Shown piece by piece: positions 31,985 to 44,560 of a stretch of DNA of 64,000 nt. Below the pieces are notes generated by a model. The model had not been told where the DNA came from. It searched no databases and saw only the letters and a list, made by a program, of their open reading frames with translations. Location of the stretch: the NCBI RefSeq assembly GCF_905171775.1, contig NC_053497.1, positions 41,453,781-41,517,780 of the forward strand, given 5' to 3'. Each line of letters starts with the position of its first letter. The first letter of the stretch is position 1. Origin of the DNA: Rana temporaria (lineage: Eukaryota; Chordata; Amphibia; Anura; Ranidae). Position numbers and translations under genes: made by a program.

Positions 31985-32715
31985 TTAAAGTGGGGGCGGG
32001 CGTTATTGCCCTATCCCCCCGGAAATTTAAATTGTTTCATATTAATTTCAGGTCAGTGTACTTTCTTTTTCCCCCTCCATTTCACCCCTTTATATCCTCT
32101 TCCCCTTCTCCCCCCTCTCTGTTCCATTTCTTCCTTACTTTTTTCTTTCCTTCCATCCGCCCCACCTTTTTTCCTTTTCCTCTCTCTTCCCTGGTCTCCT
32201 CTCACCATTACTCTCCCTTTTTCCCTTTGTTCCCCTTCCCTTCTATTCTCTCCCCCCTCCTCTTCCTAATAGGGCATAAACAATCTCTTATCATTTCATT
32301 ATTTTTATTTGTAGTTTCTGGCTTGGGTATCAGTTAACTAATACTTACTGCAAGCCCCCCGTTCTCGCTGTGGGGGGGGGGGATTTTGATGGGGCCGCTG
32401 TCTTGGTTGTCCCCCATTTTTGGTCCTCGTTGGTAAGCGACAGTGTTATTATGGTCCCTTACATTCCCTGGTATACCATTTATTATATTTATTATATATT
32501 TTTATATGTTACCATGTTATCATATTTTTGTTACAGATTTTGTCTATTTTAACTCCTAAAGAAGCAGAAATATCCATGAAACTTAGACGACTCACTATTC
32601 ACTGAGGATTAATTATCTCTCCATTTGCAATTCTAGAGGGTATCTATGTAACAAGAAACTGTCTGTTCTTTAATACTGGGTCCCACAACGAGACCGATGT
32701 TTTTTAATCTATACT
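31985..32715. repeat. Right arm of the 2-kb inverted repeat
   Basis: Reverse complement of 30757-31625, with a pyrimidine-rich tract at 32065-32275. The matching hammerhead position (about 32551-32595) reads CTAAAGA and GAAAC, so it is broken at a different core base. Confidence 0.7.
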
Positions 32716-32739
32716 TTGAGTCCAGAATCCAACACAAGA

Positions 32740-33000
32740 CTTAGACTTGGTTGTTATGTATTCGGTCACTATGCCCATTTGGTGCTCACAAATTGTCCCT
32801 GATGCCCATTTGTTGCCCACTAATTGTAGAGATTGCCTGTTTGTTTCCCATGTACAACCACAACTATTGATTTCCCTCAGACGTATTACAGCTGGCCATT
32901 TATTGCCCATGTATTACCATGTCTTGTCATTTATTGCCCATGTATTACTATGACTTGTCATTTATTGCCCATGAATTGTCTTGATTGCCCAGTCTTATGT
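32740..33000. repeat. Minisatellite, about 31-bp unit
   Basis: TGTCATTTATTGCCCATGTA recurs three times in good copies (about 32912-32990), with more diverged copies upstream. Confidence 0.7.
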
Positions 33001-33734
33001 CCCTCCTTCCTTCCGTAGGATCTCATGAGGTTGCAAAAGTTTCTTGGGCATGCCTATGGTTTGATCACTTTCCCCTTCACTTGTTTGACAGGGAAATTCC
33101 CATTCAAACTCAAACAGGGTTGATGTTATGTTTATAAGCTCATTGTGAGTTAGTCATGCAGGAACTAAATTATTCAACCTGTGTGCACTGAGCTTGTCAG
33201 AGCCATTACAGTAATTAATAGAGGCAACACCGAAAAAAGACAGTCAATCTATAACCGCTGAGATGAGGAATTCTCTGTGTGATAGAAAAAGGTATCATTC
33301 CTAAAAAAAACATGCAATAATCTGTGCTGTGAATAATGTGAATCAAAAAGCCGTCACACAAAATATAACAGCTAAAATGTGACAAAATATGATTAGTGCT
33401 TCTAATACATTAAAAAAATGCGATAGATATAACTGAAGATTAATATTTAAAAATGTTTTTTTGGGGGGGGGATATTATTGCTTAGCAGGACTGATATAAC
33501 TGTATACAGTAAGAGTACTACACTTGTATATTAGAAGATTTCCTGTTTTGTTTGTCACATTTTTCTTTTCGTCTCTTTAGAGCACTAAACATATACTGTC
33601 ATGTCTTATGCATGAAAGTAAGATGACTTCTGATAACGACTACTATTCCTTTCCATTCACTTTCAAGCTTGCAGAAAAATGTCTGTTGTAATCCGATTGG
33701 TTGTTATGTGCAAAACAATCTCAATAGGGGAGAA
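33001..33734. other. No gene or repeat recognised
   Basis: Mostly unique AT-rich sequence. No exon candidates. Confidence 0.5.
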
Positions 33735-34147
33735 TAAGGCCCCTATCACATTGGAGCTGGAGACGCGGTGGCGGTATAGCGGCGCTATACCGCCGGGATT
33801 TCCACGGGAATCGGCCGCTAGCGGTGCGGTATTAACCCCCCGCTAGCGGCTGATAAAGGGTTGATACCGCCCGCAATGTGCCTCTGCAGAGGCGCATTGC
33901 GGGCGGTATTGCCGCGGTTTCCCATAGTTTTAAATGGGAAGGAGCGGTATACACGCCGCTCCTCTCACCGCTCCAAAGATGCTGCTGGCAGGAGATTTTT
34001 TTCTCTCCCGCCAGCGCATCTCCTCAGTGTGAAAGCCCTCAGGCTTTCACATTGAGTATGCAGTGCAGGAGTTTTTTTCAGGCGGTATAGCAGCACTATT
34101 TTTAGCACTGTACCCCCAGAAAAACTCCTCAGTGTGAAAGGGGTCTA
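33735..34147. mobile_element. Fold-back MITE, GC-rich
   Basis: Starts AAGGCCCCTATCACATTGGA and ends CTCAGTGTGAAAGGGGTC. Interior GGCGGTATAGCGGCGCTATA hairpins. Confidence 0.7.
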
Positions 34148-34170
34148 ACTGAAACTGGTGCACACAGAGG

Positions 34171-34590
34171 GCCATATTCTGAGTATAGTTACGACGGAGT
34201 ATCTCAGAATACTCCGTCGTATCTCTCTTTTTTGGCCCGCGTATCTATGCGAGTGATTCTTAGAATCATTTTCGCATAGATACGCTTAAGATCCGACATG
34301 TGCAAGTCACTTACACTGTCGGATCTTAAATGTAATTACCCAGCCGGCCGCTAGGTGGCGTTTACGTTCAGGTCTCATTTGTTTATGCAAATGAGCCTGA
34401 TACGCCGATTCCCGAACAAATTTGCATCGCTAACGTCGTTTGCGTAAGGTTACCCCTGCTATATGAGGGGTAACCTTTACGCCAGTCCCACGTACGCCAT
34501 GTTAAGTATGGTGTCGGGTCCGCGTCGTCTATTCCCGTCGGGTACGTCGTTTCCCTAAGTCGTTCTTGAATACGACTTTACGTCAATGAC
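34171..34590. mobile_element. Fragment of an ACG-rich terminal-inverted-repeat element
   Basis: GGGCCATATTCTGAGTATAG start, CTAGGTGGCG and GTTAAGTATGG blocks as in the 2195 and 20028 elements. The right end is missing where the next repeat begins. Confidence 0.55.
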
Positions 34591-34594
34591 GCAA

Positions 34595-35185
34595 TCAGAA
34601 CCCCCAAACATTATATATTTATTTTTTAGCAGACACCCTAGGGAATAAAATGGCGGTCATTGCAACTTTTTTTTCCTCGCACAGTATTCGCGCAATAATT
34701 TTTCAAACTCTTTTTTTTGGGTTTCATGAATGAAAAAATAACAAAACAGTAAAGTTAGCCCAATTTTTTTGTATAATGTGAAAGATGATGTTACGCCGAG
34801 TAAACAGATGCCTAACATGTCACGCTTTAAAATTGCGCACACTCATGGAATGGCGCCAAACTTCCGTACTTAAAAATCTCCATAGGTGACGCTTTAACAT
34901 TTTTTACAGGTTACTATTTTCGAGTTACAGAGGAGGTCTAGTGCTAGAATTGTTGCACACGCTCTAACGCACGTGACGATACCTCACATGTGGGGTTTGA
35001 ACGGCGTTTACATATGTGGGCGGGACTTGCATGCGTGTTCGCTTCTGCGCGCGAGATAATGGGGACAGGGGAGTTTTGAAAAAAAAAAAATGTTTTCATT
35101 TTATTTTTACACTTTTGTTTCCTTTTTTTTTTCCTATTACAAGGAATGTAAACATCCCTTGTAATAGGAATCAGTGTGACAAGGG
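34595..35185. mobile_element. Truncated, inverted copy of the 15742 TTAA element
   Basis: The reverse complement shares long blocks with 16250-16820 (for example GTGTCTGCTAAAAAA and GGCGCCATTCCATGAGTGTG). It ends near a fold-back TTACAAGG/CCTTGTAA pair. Confidence 0.65.
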
Positions 35186-35205
35186 AAAATATGCATTTAT
35201 ATATA

Positions 35206-35208
35206 GAG

Positions 35209-35273
<65 letters not shown>
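35206..35273. repeat. (TG)n microsatellite
   Basis: About 34 uninterrupted TG units. Confidence 0.95.
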
Positions 35274-35275
<2 letters not shown>

Positions 35276-35334
35276 ACCCCTAAGTAAAAATGTCCAAATT
35301 CGGCCATAAGTGTCAATATTTTGTGTGGCCACCA

Positions 35335-35783
<449 letters not shown>

Positions 35784-37049
35784 GGTTTTGCCTTTCATTG
35801 CTATTCTGAACTGGTTGGGTTATTTTACAAGGTGAATGTTTACATAAAACATATACTTTAAGACACGCTGCTGTTTTATGGAGGTTCTTGGATCAGGCAT
35901 GTAGGACGCAAGTCTGCGGTCTTTCTTCCTTTCTTTTATTTCTTCTGATAATCTTTCCCAAATATAAGCATAATTAATGGAATTGGTCAGACAAATGGGG
36001 CTTACTACAATCAATTATATATCATACCAACACATTAGCAACCCCCTCTTGGAATTGGGAGGGCTGAGATCATCATTGATCCAAGACGGAGAAGTAGAGG
36101 TCACACACTCCATATGTACCGAGTGGCTGACGTTGTGGGAATGCGGTTGGATAGCCTCAGTTCCTCCAACGGTTAATGAGATTTCAGCAGCAGAGCAGAA
36201 CAAGGTAGCCCCGGAGACTCGCATGTTCGCTCCTCCACACGCGAGCCCCCATCTTTCTTTGCGCCGCAAGAACCGCAGGGCAGCCTCACAGCTAAATTTA
36301 GAATGTAAAAAGGACAAGAAAAAAAATATACAAATTCAGTGTTTCTATTTCTGTAGCATCAGCAGGAAAGGAAGAAGCATAACAGAATGGAAGACAGTGA
36401 AAATGCATTAAACCCTTGAATAATACATGGAGCACAGCCAAGAAACCTCACATCAGCAGACAGCCAAAGAATGAGCAGTCGGGGATTAGGGGGGGAAAAG
36501 GACATTTCTGCATTAAGCCGCAGCTCAGACTATGAACTCGTAATGATTGTATTGCATCTCTCCAGATACCTGCTACACCATGTAATTTGATAAACACCTC
36601 CTTCCCAGTACACATCAAATAATGGAGCATATAATTCAATCAGGATGTATAGTCTTTCATGCAATGAAATCATACAAGGTGCTATACAGTAAATATGTGA
36701 AAAGTATACAAAAGGCTAAAGGTGGATTTCAGAAGGGTGCTTTTAAAGCCACATCATGCCTAAAGTCTATATAAAATGCAAAATAATAAAATACATTGAT
36801 TGCCAATCTTAGGACTGATGTCAGACGGGCGACTCTGCTGCTCTGTCGCAATCACCAGTGTCAGAATCAATGAGAACCCGCCTGTCTGTCCCTATGCAAT
36901 CGCTCCCTCACTGCCTAAGGAAGCATGATGTTGCTCCCATTGCTAGCAACTGAGATTTGCAGTGTTCGGTGGAGCAATTCAGCTTCCAAGGGAGAGATTT
37001 CAGTAGAAACAGGCAGGGAACCATCTTAGTGATTTCAAATTTCGTGACT
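35784..37049. other. No gene recognised
   Basis: Unique-looking sequence. A 100-codon minus-strand ORF at 36015-36317 has no splice-site or family support. Confidence 0.45.
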
Positions 37050-37501
37050 GAGGCCTCGTACACACGACCGTTTTCCTCGACAGAATCCATCAAGAAACTT
37101 GGTGGCAGAGCTTTTTTGCAGAGGAAAACGGTGGTGTGTATGTTTTTCATCGAGAAAACTGTCGAGGAACTCGATGAGAAAAAAAAAGAGACAAGTTCTC
37201 TTTTTCCTCGTCGGGAGTCTCAATTTCCTCGTCGGGCTGGTTTTCGACGAGAAACACGTTCGTGTGTATGCTTAGAAACTCGCACATGCTCAGAAGGGTG
37301 GCTCCAGTGGAATCAAACTTCCCCTTTATAGTGCCGTCGTACGTGTTTTATGTCACCGCGTTTGTGAACGACGAAATTTGGTCTTGACTGTGTGTACGCA
37401 AAGAAAGCTTGACAAGTTTCTCGACAAGCCTAACAAGGAACTCGTTGAGGAAAACGATGTTTCATTTACGACGAGTTCCTCGGTCATGTGTATGAGGCCT
37501 C
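37050..37501. mobile_element. Fold-back MITE, AGGCCTCGTACACACGACC ends
   Basis: Right end reads GGTCATGTGTATGAGGCCT. Interior TTTCCTCGTCG/CGACGAG blocks. Confidence 0.75.
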
Positions 37502-37540
37502 AGTTGCTAGCAGCAGAGTTGCCCATCTGATCAGTCTTAA

Positions 37541-37735
37541 GCCTCATGCACACGATCGGATTTTCCGACGGGAATTGTGTGATGGCAGGCTGTTGTCGGA
37601 AAATCTGACCGTTTGTATGCTCCATCGGACAATTGTTGTTGGATTTTCTGCCAACAAATATTGGATAGCATGCTTTAAAATTTTCAGACAACAAATGTGT
37701 GTTGTCGGATTATCCGATCATGTGAACACAAGTCC
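37541..37735. mobile_element. Fold-back MITE, short
   Basis: GCCTCATGCACACGATCGGA at left; TCCGATCATGTGAACACAAG at right. TTGTCGGA/TCCGACAA blocks within. Confidence 0.65.
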
Positions 37736-37759
37736 TTCAGACAAAAATCCAAAGTGAAA

Positions 37760-38965
37760 TATAAAGAAACATTTAACAAACCCGTGCTATGGTGATTTGT
37801 TTAAACAATAAATGAATAATTAGGACTGCTGCTAAAGCATAAAAGGTATAGAAAGGAAATAGAAAGGAAAAAAGTGCGCTTACCAATAAAAACAAATAGT
37901 GAACAAGCTGCTAACTCAAAAATGTTATACTAACATAAAATCTGATACAAAAAAATGGAGTAGCACTGAATATAATGGAATGAAGGCCTTCAAAGGACAG
38001 AAGGCTGTGTGAAAAAACAATGTCAATCAAAATAGTGTGATATACATGAGTGAAGACAATTATTAATAGTCCAAGTGAAAATCAGGTTCGGAGCATGACA
38101 CCCCAATGTGAATCAGGATAAGTGAAGTCTGGCTCCAATATAGGAAATACGACTTGCTGACCCTTACCACAAAGAAAGATCCTAGCGGACCTAGTCAAGC
38201 TGAATTCGCTGGGTATGCTGGAGTAGATCTTATCTGTATATACAATCCCTCCAGGGGTCACCAATCGATCAATGAAGCAACCAAAAAAAGAGAAAAACTC
38301 ATATAGTGTAAATCCGTGTATGATGAACACATAAGTGCATCCCCCAGTGACTGGCAACAGACAGTGTGAACATGAACAGACCACCACCAGTACACACACT
38401 GACCCTTACCAGAGCCTATGATCCATCAGGATCAGTCAGAGCATAGGGGATATACACAGTAGGCAGCGGTGGAACGTCTCAGCCAATGGTGGAACGGGAG
38501 ATGCAGCAGGTATGATATGTGAGAGGAGGAAAGAAAACTCACATAGCGTAATAACGTAAGAATATTTAATAAAAAAAGGTAGTAACACTTACAATTGGAT
38601 AAAAAATAACAGCAGAGTATGAGAAAAGCCGGCCGGCGTGTCAGAACGGATCCTCAGATTGCGGTGACGTCAGCACGTCGCCTCCCAACGTTTCGTCTGC
38701 TCTAGACGTGGTCACGGGAATGAGGAGACGTTCTGCGTCACCGCATATAAACGTAGAGTGGGCGGAGAGTCAACCAGACAACAGTCTCTGAAGGGCGCCC
38801 GTCCGCCATCTTGCTTGAGGGCAGAAGTCAGGGAAAGCCAACGTAGTTACAGCATATGGTCCCAAACTATTACAAAACAAATATCCAACAACGGAAACCT
38901 AAGACAATATCTTATCGAAGGAACCGTGGAGGGAACAATACTATACAAAGCGCAAAAAACGTAAC
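37760..38965. repeat. Interspersed retroelement fragment with hammerhead-like motif
   Basis: No ORF. The stretch CACGTCGCCTCCCAACGTTT and on (38674-38720) has the form of a Penelope-like hammerhead region on the minus strand. Family assignment is tentative. Confidence 0.4.
38680..38720 (-). ncRNA. Second hammerhead-like relic
   Basis: Minus strand: TTCCC, then GTGACCA, hairpin CGTCT/AGACG, GAAAC and GTT, then GGGAG pairing with the start. The core CTGANGA is changed at both partners of the C3-G8 pair (to G and C). Stem II register is ambiguous by one base. Confidence 0.3.
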
Positions 38966-39105
38966 TAATGAACAAAAAAAAAAAAAGAAGAAAAACAAAA
39001 AAAGTTAATATATATCCTCTGAGACTGGTGTCTAATTGGCTGACCCAATAACAACATCACATTCAAATACGATCCAAGGATACATAAAATTAGAAAGGAT
39101 ACATT

Positions 39106-39197
39106 AAGAATCAGATTATTGACAAAAAGACATATATATATCCTCTAAACTGGTTTAGAGGATATATATATGTCTTTTTGTCAATAATCTGATTCTT
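39106..39197. repeat. Perfect 45-bp palindrome with 2-nt loop
   Basis: 39106-39150 and 39153-39197 are exact reverse complements with TG between them. Confidence 0.95.
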
Positions 39198-40969
39198 TTT
39201 GAGAAGAATGGTATCCTGGTTTATGTAAAAGATTGAAACTACTTTAGGCAAAAAGGAAGTCCCCTTGGTGTTCAAGGCCAAACATTGAATAAGATCAGAC
39301 TGTAGAGTTGCCAGGATACATGGAGTACTTCTTAGGATGGAACCTCCATTTTTAGCACTAAGCAGATAAGCCTTACAGGTGCAATGGCAGACCTTGGCAG
39401 AAAATACTGCCTAGCTTTCAGAAGCGCAGGGATGACCAAATCTGATAGACCCCTGCCACTCAGGACCTGGGCATGAACAACAAAGCCATCAAAGCTGGAT
39501 GGTGGTCTGGCATTTGAGACCTTGGTGGTCTGGAAGGGGTCACAGAGAGTCTCCCAGGGGTCTGAGTAAGATGAAGTATCCTAGTGAGCCAGTTTGGTGC
39601 ATCGAGGATCATCGCAATGCCTTCCCCCTTATTAGAGCAAGCAGAAATGCGAGCACTTTAGAGAAGATCCAGGGAGGCATGGACTTGCAAAAAGAGAAAA
39701 GCAACAAACTGGAAAAGCTGCTCGGCCACAGAAAAATGCAGGAAATGTTAGCGTGGAGGAAAAATGGAGAGAATTTTTTTTTTGATGTTCGTGGAGCCCA
39801 GTGAAAACAACTGACCTGGCAAATTTTTGAACCCAGAGAAATCTGTTAAAGTGGATGTAAACCCACTCTCATCCTTTCTAAACTACTGCCATAGTGCTGA
39901 TCTATAAGGATATACATGACTTCTGCATGTATCCTTACCTGTCAAATGTCTCCCCTTTCTTTGTAGGTATGGGGGGTAATGACCAGGAGGGAAGGCAGAG
40001 AGAGGTCTCCAACAGGGCAGAAAACTTTCCTATGACGTGGTGCCTCAGAGCTACTCCTTGATCCGATAGGAGGAGGGAGGTGCAGCCAACTGAGAATTAG
40101 AGGTCTTTAAAAGGGGGGGCCATGGGTGGAGCAGTAGTACTCATGACCAAAAAGTGCAGAATAGAAGGGGTTAAAGCTGTCCTGTGAAAGAGACACCTGG
40201 ATATCGGTGCCTTGTCATAGCAGAAGCCATGGCAGCGATCTACAAGATGGCTCTGAGTATGTGGATTTAATCCGCAGGTATAAATGGTGCCAAATTCAAA
40301 AGAATGGGTGACTCCAGCCAATGTTACATACTGGAGAGTATTGTGCAGTACTTGCCTAATGGGTGACATATAATTTACAGTGCCACAGCCCATGCCACAG
40401 CTTTTGCTTCTTACAGCCAACACTCCATGTAAACCATGAGCGGAACTGGAGCTGCTGCATCCTGGTTTAAAGGGAAAGGCCCCGCCTTACTCACAATGAC
40501 AGGTCAAAAAGGTCTCAGAATTAAGGGAACCAGTCACACCCAATCTTCATGGCCCTGGATTGCCATAACACCCTGTGCCTGACTTAACACTACGTACTAA
40601 AAGTGAGCGCCCAAAGTAACAGGCCAGCACCATGTTTTCCTTCTGGCAGGGTACAGGTAGGGTGCCGAGGTTTAGCAGAGAGTCACAGATCAGGAATTAG
40701 CGCATTAGGCTACAGTGCAGCCAGAAGCTTGATAGAAGAATCTACAGATAACTTTCCACTGGTAAAAGAAGTCATTTACTTCTCTTAGTAGAGAGAAAAT
40801 GTCCAACACCTAGGCACACTGGCAGATATGTGAGGCTTTTTGTGAGTAAGAGGGATTATATGGGTCAGTCCAAACAACTGTTTGCCAGTTTCCAGTTACC
40901 TGAAGGTGGATGCATATATCCCAGTAGACCAAAACTAAATCTGTCCTGCATTTAAAAAAATAGGAATTT
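39198..40969. other. No gene recognised; some interspersed repeat
   Basis: AAAGTGGATGTAAACCCACT at 39851 begins a repeat of the 4310 style. No exons found. Confidence 0.45.
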
Positions 40970-43650
40970 AAATTTTGACTTACCAGTAAATTCTATATCT
41001 TGAAGTACAGTAAAGGACACAGAACAGGAAGTTACAGACTCTGGCGAAAGCTTTGCTGGGAATGCCCCCAGTGCGCCCTTGTATAATCCTACCCACAATG
41101 AGAGACTCCAGTATTGTAGCAAACAAGAATGAGAAATGGAAGACAGAAGGGAGTGACCAAGTCTTGTACTCTAAGTTATGGAGCTTACTGGTAAATCAAA
41201 ATGTCCTATCCTAATTATAATTATACAGAAGGACAGAAATCTATAGACCATGGTACCTCTTCAAGCACTAAACTGAGAGGTGGGCAACAACATAGCAAAT
41301 AGACCCCCTAAAGCTTGCATAATCAGAGGCCTGAATACCTACCCGCTAAAAAAAAAAAAAAAACACAGAATTTGTTCTGATACGGAAAGCCAGGGCATAA
41401 GCCCCTGAAATGAGAAGGCTGTGCATAGGTTTGGAAAAAACTCTCTCGACATTTCCTCTGCAAAAATTGGGAATACGGCTCTGTAGCTGACTCAGGGCAA
41501 CCTACAAATCAACCTGTCTTTCAGGTAAAGAATGGGGCAGTGATAGAAATTGTATTTTGTAACCCCTGAAAATGACAGATTAGACCCAGAGGTCTGGGAC
41601 TTCTGTGATCCAGACTGGCACAAATGCCAACAGACATATCCCCACTCTGGCTAGTGAAGGCACCCCTTCATTGAGAGGAGGACATCTGAGTAGGCATGAA
41701 GGATTTTGGCATCCAAGACTTGCAACAAAAGGATGGACCAATCCTCGACTTAGAAAGGACACCTGGAGAGTAAAGATAACCTTTTGGTAATGCTTTGGTA
41801 TGCTTAGGATGTTTTTTGTGGGGTAAAAGTAACTTTACCCCAGTAACTTCCTTGATAAATTAATCAAGGGGTTCCCAAACAGGTATATACCACCCAAAGG
41901 CATCCATAAAATGGTTTTTGCAAGCAGGTTACACAGAGAAACCACAGAGAGCAGTGTTATCCTTGGTGATATACATTCTCTAGGGCAGCGTTTCTCAACC
42001 GGGGTGCTGTGGAAAAAGGGAAAAAGACTGGCTACATGTTAACACCTGTACACAGACGAGAGAGAACCCACACCTCCGCTCGGCTCTCTCCTCCTTTCCG
42101 CTGCTATCTGTATTCCTTGCGACAACCTATAATGTTTTACAAGCTGCCCTCCCACTTCTTACGGACGATGTCACTGGTTGCTAAGGACAGGTCAGGGGGA
42201 CGACCACACAGCCTTGTGGGTTGCCAACAGAAATAAAGAAAAGCAGAGAGTAGAGAGTCGAGAGGAGGTGCAGGCTGTGCTCTCTCATTCCTGTCTGTAT
42301 ACAGGAATTAACACAGATTGCTTACAGACCAAATTTTACAGGGTTTGATTACCACCCCAATCTCTTTTCCAGACTGCTGGGGGTGGGGGGAGAGCACGAC
42401 CCACACTTCCTACTGGATCTCTCCTACAGTCACTACTCCTGTAGTGATGAGAGGGATGTGATGAGACGAGGCTTTGTGCTAGAAGGGAGCATTTGGATAG
42501 GGGGGAAACAGAATTTGTGCTCAAAGGGGATATTTGGGGGGGGGGGGGGGGATTCATAGTAGGAGGGGGAATTTGTGGTAGTAGGGGGAAAGGATTTACA
42601 GCCTACAGACCACTGAACTCTGCCTCACAAACTACATTTTATTAATTGTTTACGCCAGTTGCAGTGACATAACCTGTGCATTTTCCCACACCGCACAAAA
42701 ATGCACTGTGGGTGATCTTAATGGCACCCCCACGCATCTAGCAAATACACATGCTTAGTGCTTGCGACAACGCATTGTATCACAGTACCAAGTGTTTTGT
42801 AGTGTTATTCAAAAAATCGTGGCAGTACCTTTTTTGCATGCATCACATGCATAGAGCAGCCAATTAAAAAAGGCGATGCGGCAGAACAAGCAAAAAAGCA
42901 TGTGCCTTGACTGGTGGGCCAGAGATTGCGTACAATTCTAAAGGGTGCCTTTACTGAAAAAAGGTTGAGAAACACTGCTCCAGTGCGTGCATCAACACAA
43001 AATAGTAGCGCTGAGAGCATAAGTTGTAATTTGTGTAGCAGAACAGGGTCTTCAAAGGCAGAATTGTGTTCTTTATTAATTTGCCCATATCCAGTGAATA
43101 ACACCCCACAAGTAAAAAGAGGACCTGGTCACAAATACAGCAAAATCCTAACTTACCTTATTCAAGTTTCACCTATCACAGAAGGCATAGCCCTGAAGGG
43201 GGCTTCAGGGTCTGGGGGCCATTGAAATGGACCACAAATCTGGACCTATACAACACCCTGTGGCTTACTACACTCATTGCACCATGTGCCAAGGTGAGTG
43301 CCAAACGCAGGAACCAAACCAGCTTTGGGGTCCCGATAGGTTTCATTAGGTAACCAATCCAGAATTTGCTGGTGAGCTCTGAGGCAATAAGCAGTTGAAT
43401 CTTGATAGAATGCCAGTCAAAATAGCGAAGAAAAAAAAAATTGTCCATCACATAGTTGAAAAAAGACACAAGTATATTCCAGTTCAACCATCACCTCATG
43501 GTCTCATGGAGTTGGTAGGGTTATAGGAGGGGGAACTGGAAACGATCCTAGAAAAGCTTTCATCAGTGTCCAATCACTTGCACGTAGTGGCAAATAACCC
43601 AAGATCTGTAACTTTCTGTCCTGTGCCCTTTACTGTATAATTAAGATAAT
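40970..43650. mobile_element. Element with inverted ends, carrying a nested hAT
   Basis: GTACAGTAAAGGACACAGAA then CAGGAAGTTACAG (about 41005-41037) is mirrored at about 43597-43640 (reverse complement ACAGTAAAGGGCACAGGACA). The interior has no intact ORF. Confidence 0.45.
41986..42977. mobile_element. hAT-like element nested in the previous one
   Basis: Ends CAGCGTTTCTCAACC and, reversed, CAGTGTTTCTCAACC. Flanks CTCTAGGG and CTCCAGTG match at 6 of 8 positions, an aged target duplication. No intact transposase. Confidence 0.7.
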
Positions 43651-44560
43651 TTTTTTGTTCCATTATTTGAGACTACATGCAGCTGTATTGATGTGTACGG
43701 TCACATCCAGCCAACACCATTAAATTGGAAGTCTGATCGAGAATACATTAATGTGGTCAGAGCTGAAAGTACAACATTGCTTTTTTTTTAAAACACAAGA
43801 TATTACTACATTAGTATTTCAGTCATAAATACCCAAAAACAGTCGGTTCATTTTGTACTTAAACACTGTAGATTTGAATGGTTATGTTTGTTTAGCCACA
43901 GGACACTTTTAACAGTGACAGTTTCCATCCATTACTAGTATATTAAGCTTAATTAGGTGGAGTTGAGGAGAGGACCGAGTTAAAGGAACCCTGTTACAAT
44001 CATGGGCAATCCAAGCGGATTACCGTATATAAAGAATTGTGTAAACAGATTGTTTTCAGTGAAATCTGCATTAAAAATGTTAAGGTTACAGTATGTAAAT
44101 CTCATGCTTTGCTAGGTTGAGGTCAACACTGCCTCATTAAACCTCTTTATTGGCCAAAAAATGTGTTATAGGGAACCCATATTGACTTTTGGCCATTTTT
44201 TTAATTCCTAACATTTTAAACTTTTTTTGTTAGGCACCCTCCTTGGCATGTAGGGTTAATAGTAGGGTGCTATACAGGTCCAGGGCAGAGGCAACCTGCA
44301 CTGGTGTGGCCCAGTCTCTGGAGACCCCAAGAGTGTCTGGCCATACAAAGTGGGTGAAGTCAGGGATGTTAAGGGTTTATTCCTATGCTCTCCTGGGCGA
44401 ATCACTGGGATCTGTATGGGATGCTGCCCTTGGTGCCTCCCTCTTCCAGGGTGGGGTTCCTCCCTCCTACTCACTAATGAATTGGGGGGGCAAAGCTGTC
44501 CTTGCTTCTGGTCCCTACCACCTTTTTGTGATCACCTATCTTCTCACTGTGGGCAGTCAT
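43651..44560. other. No gene recognised
   Basis: AT-rich to 44220, then GC-richer sequence that may be part of a repeat. No exon candidates. Confidence 0.4.

Noticed and set aside
32345..32385. G-run as a G-quadruplex or switch-like signal
   Set aside because: A single homopolymer G tract, as at 42536-42550 and 45512-45528; no spaced G-tract pattern.
36015..36317. 100-codon minus-strand ORF
   Set aside because: Composition is unremarkable and the opposite strand is equally open; no support.
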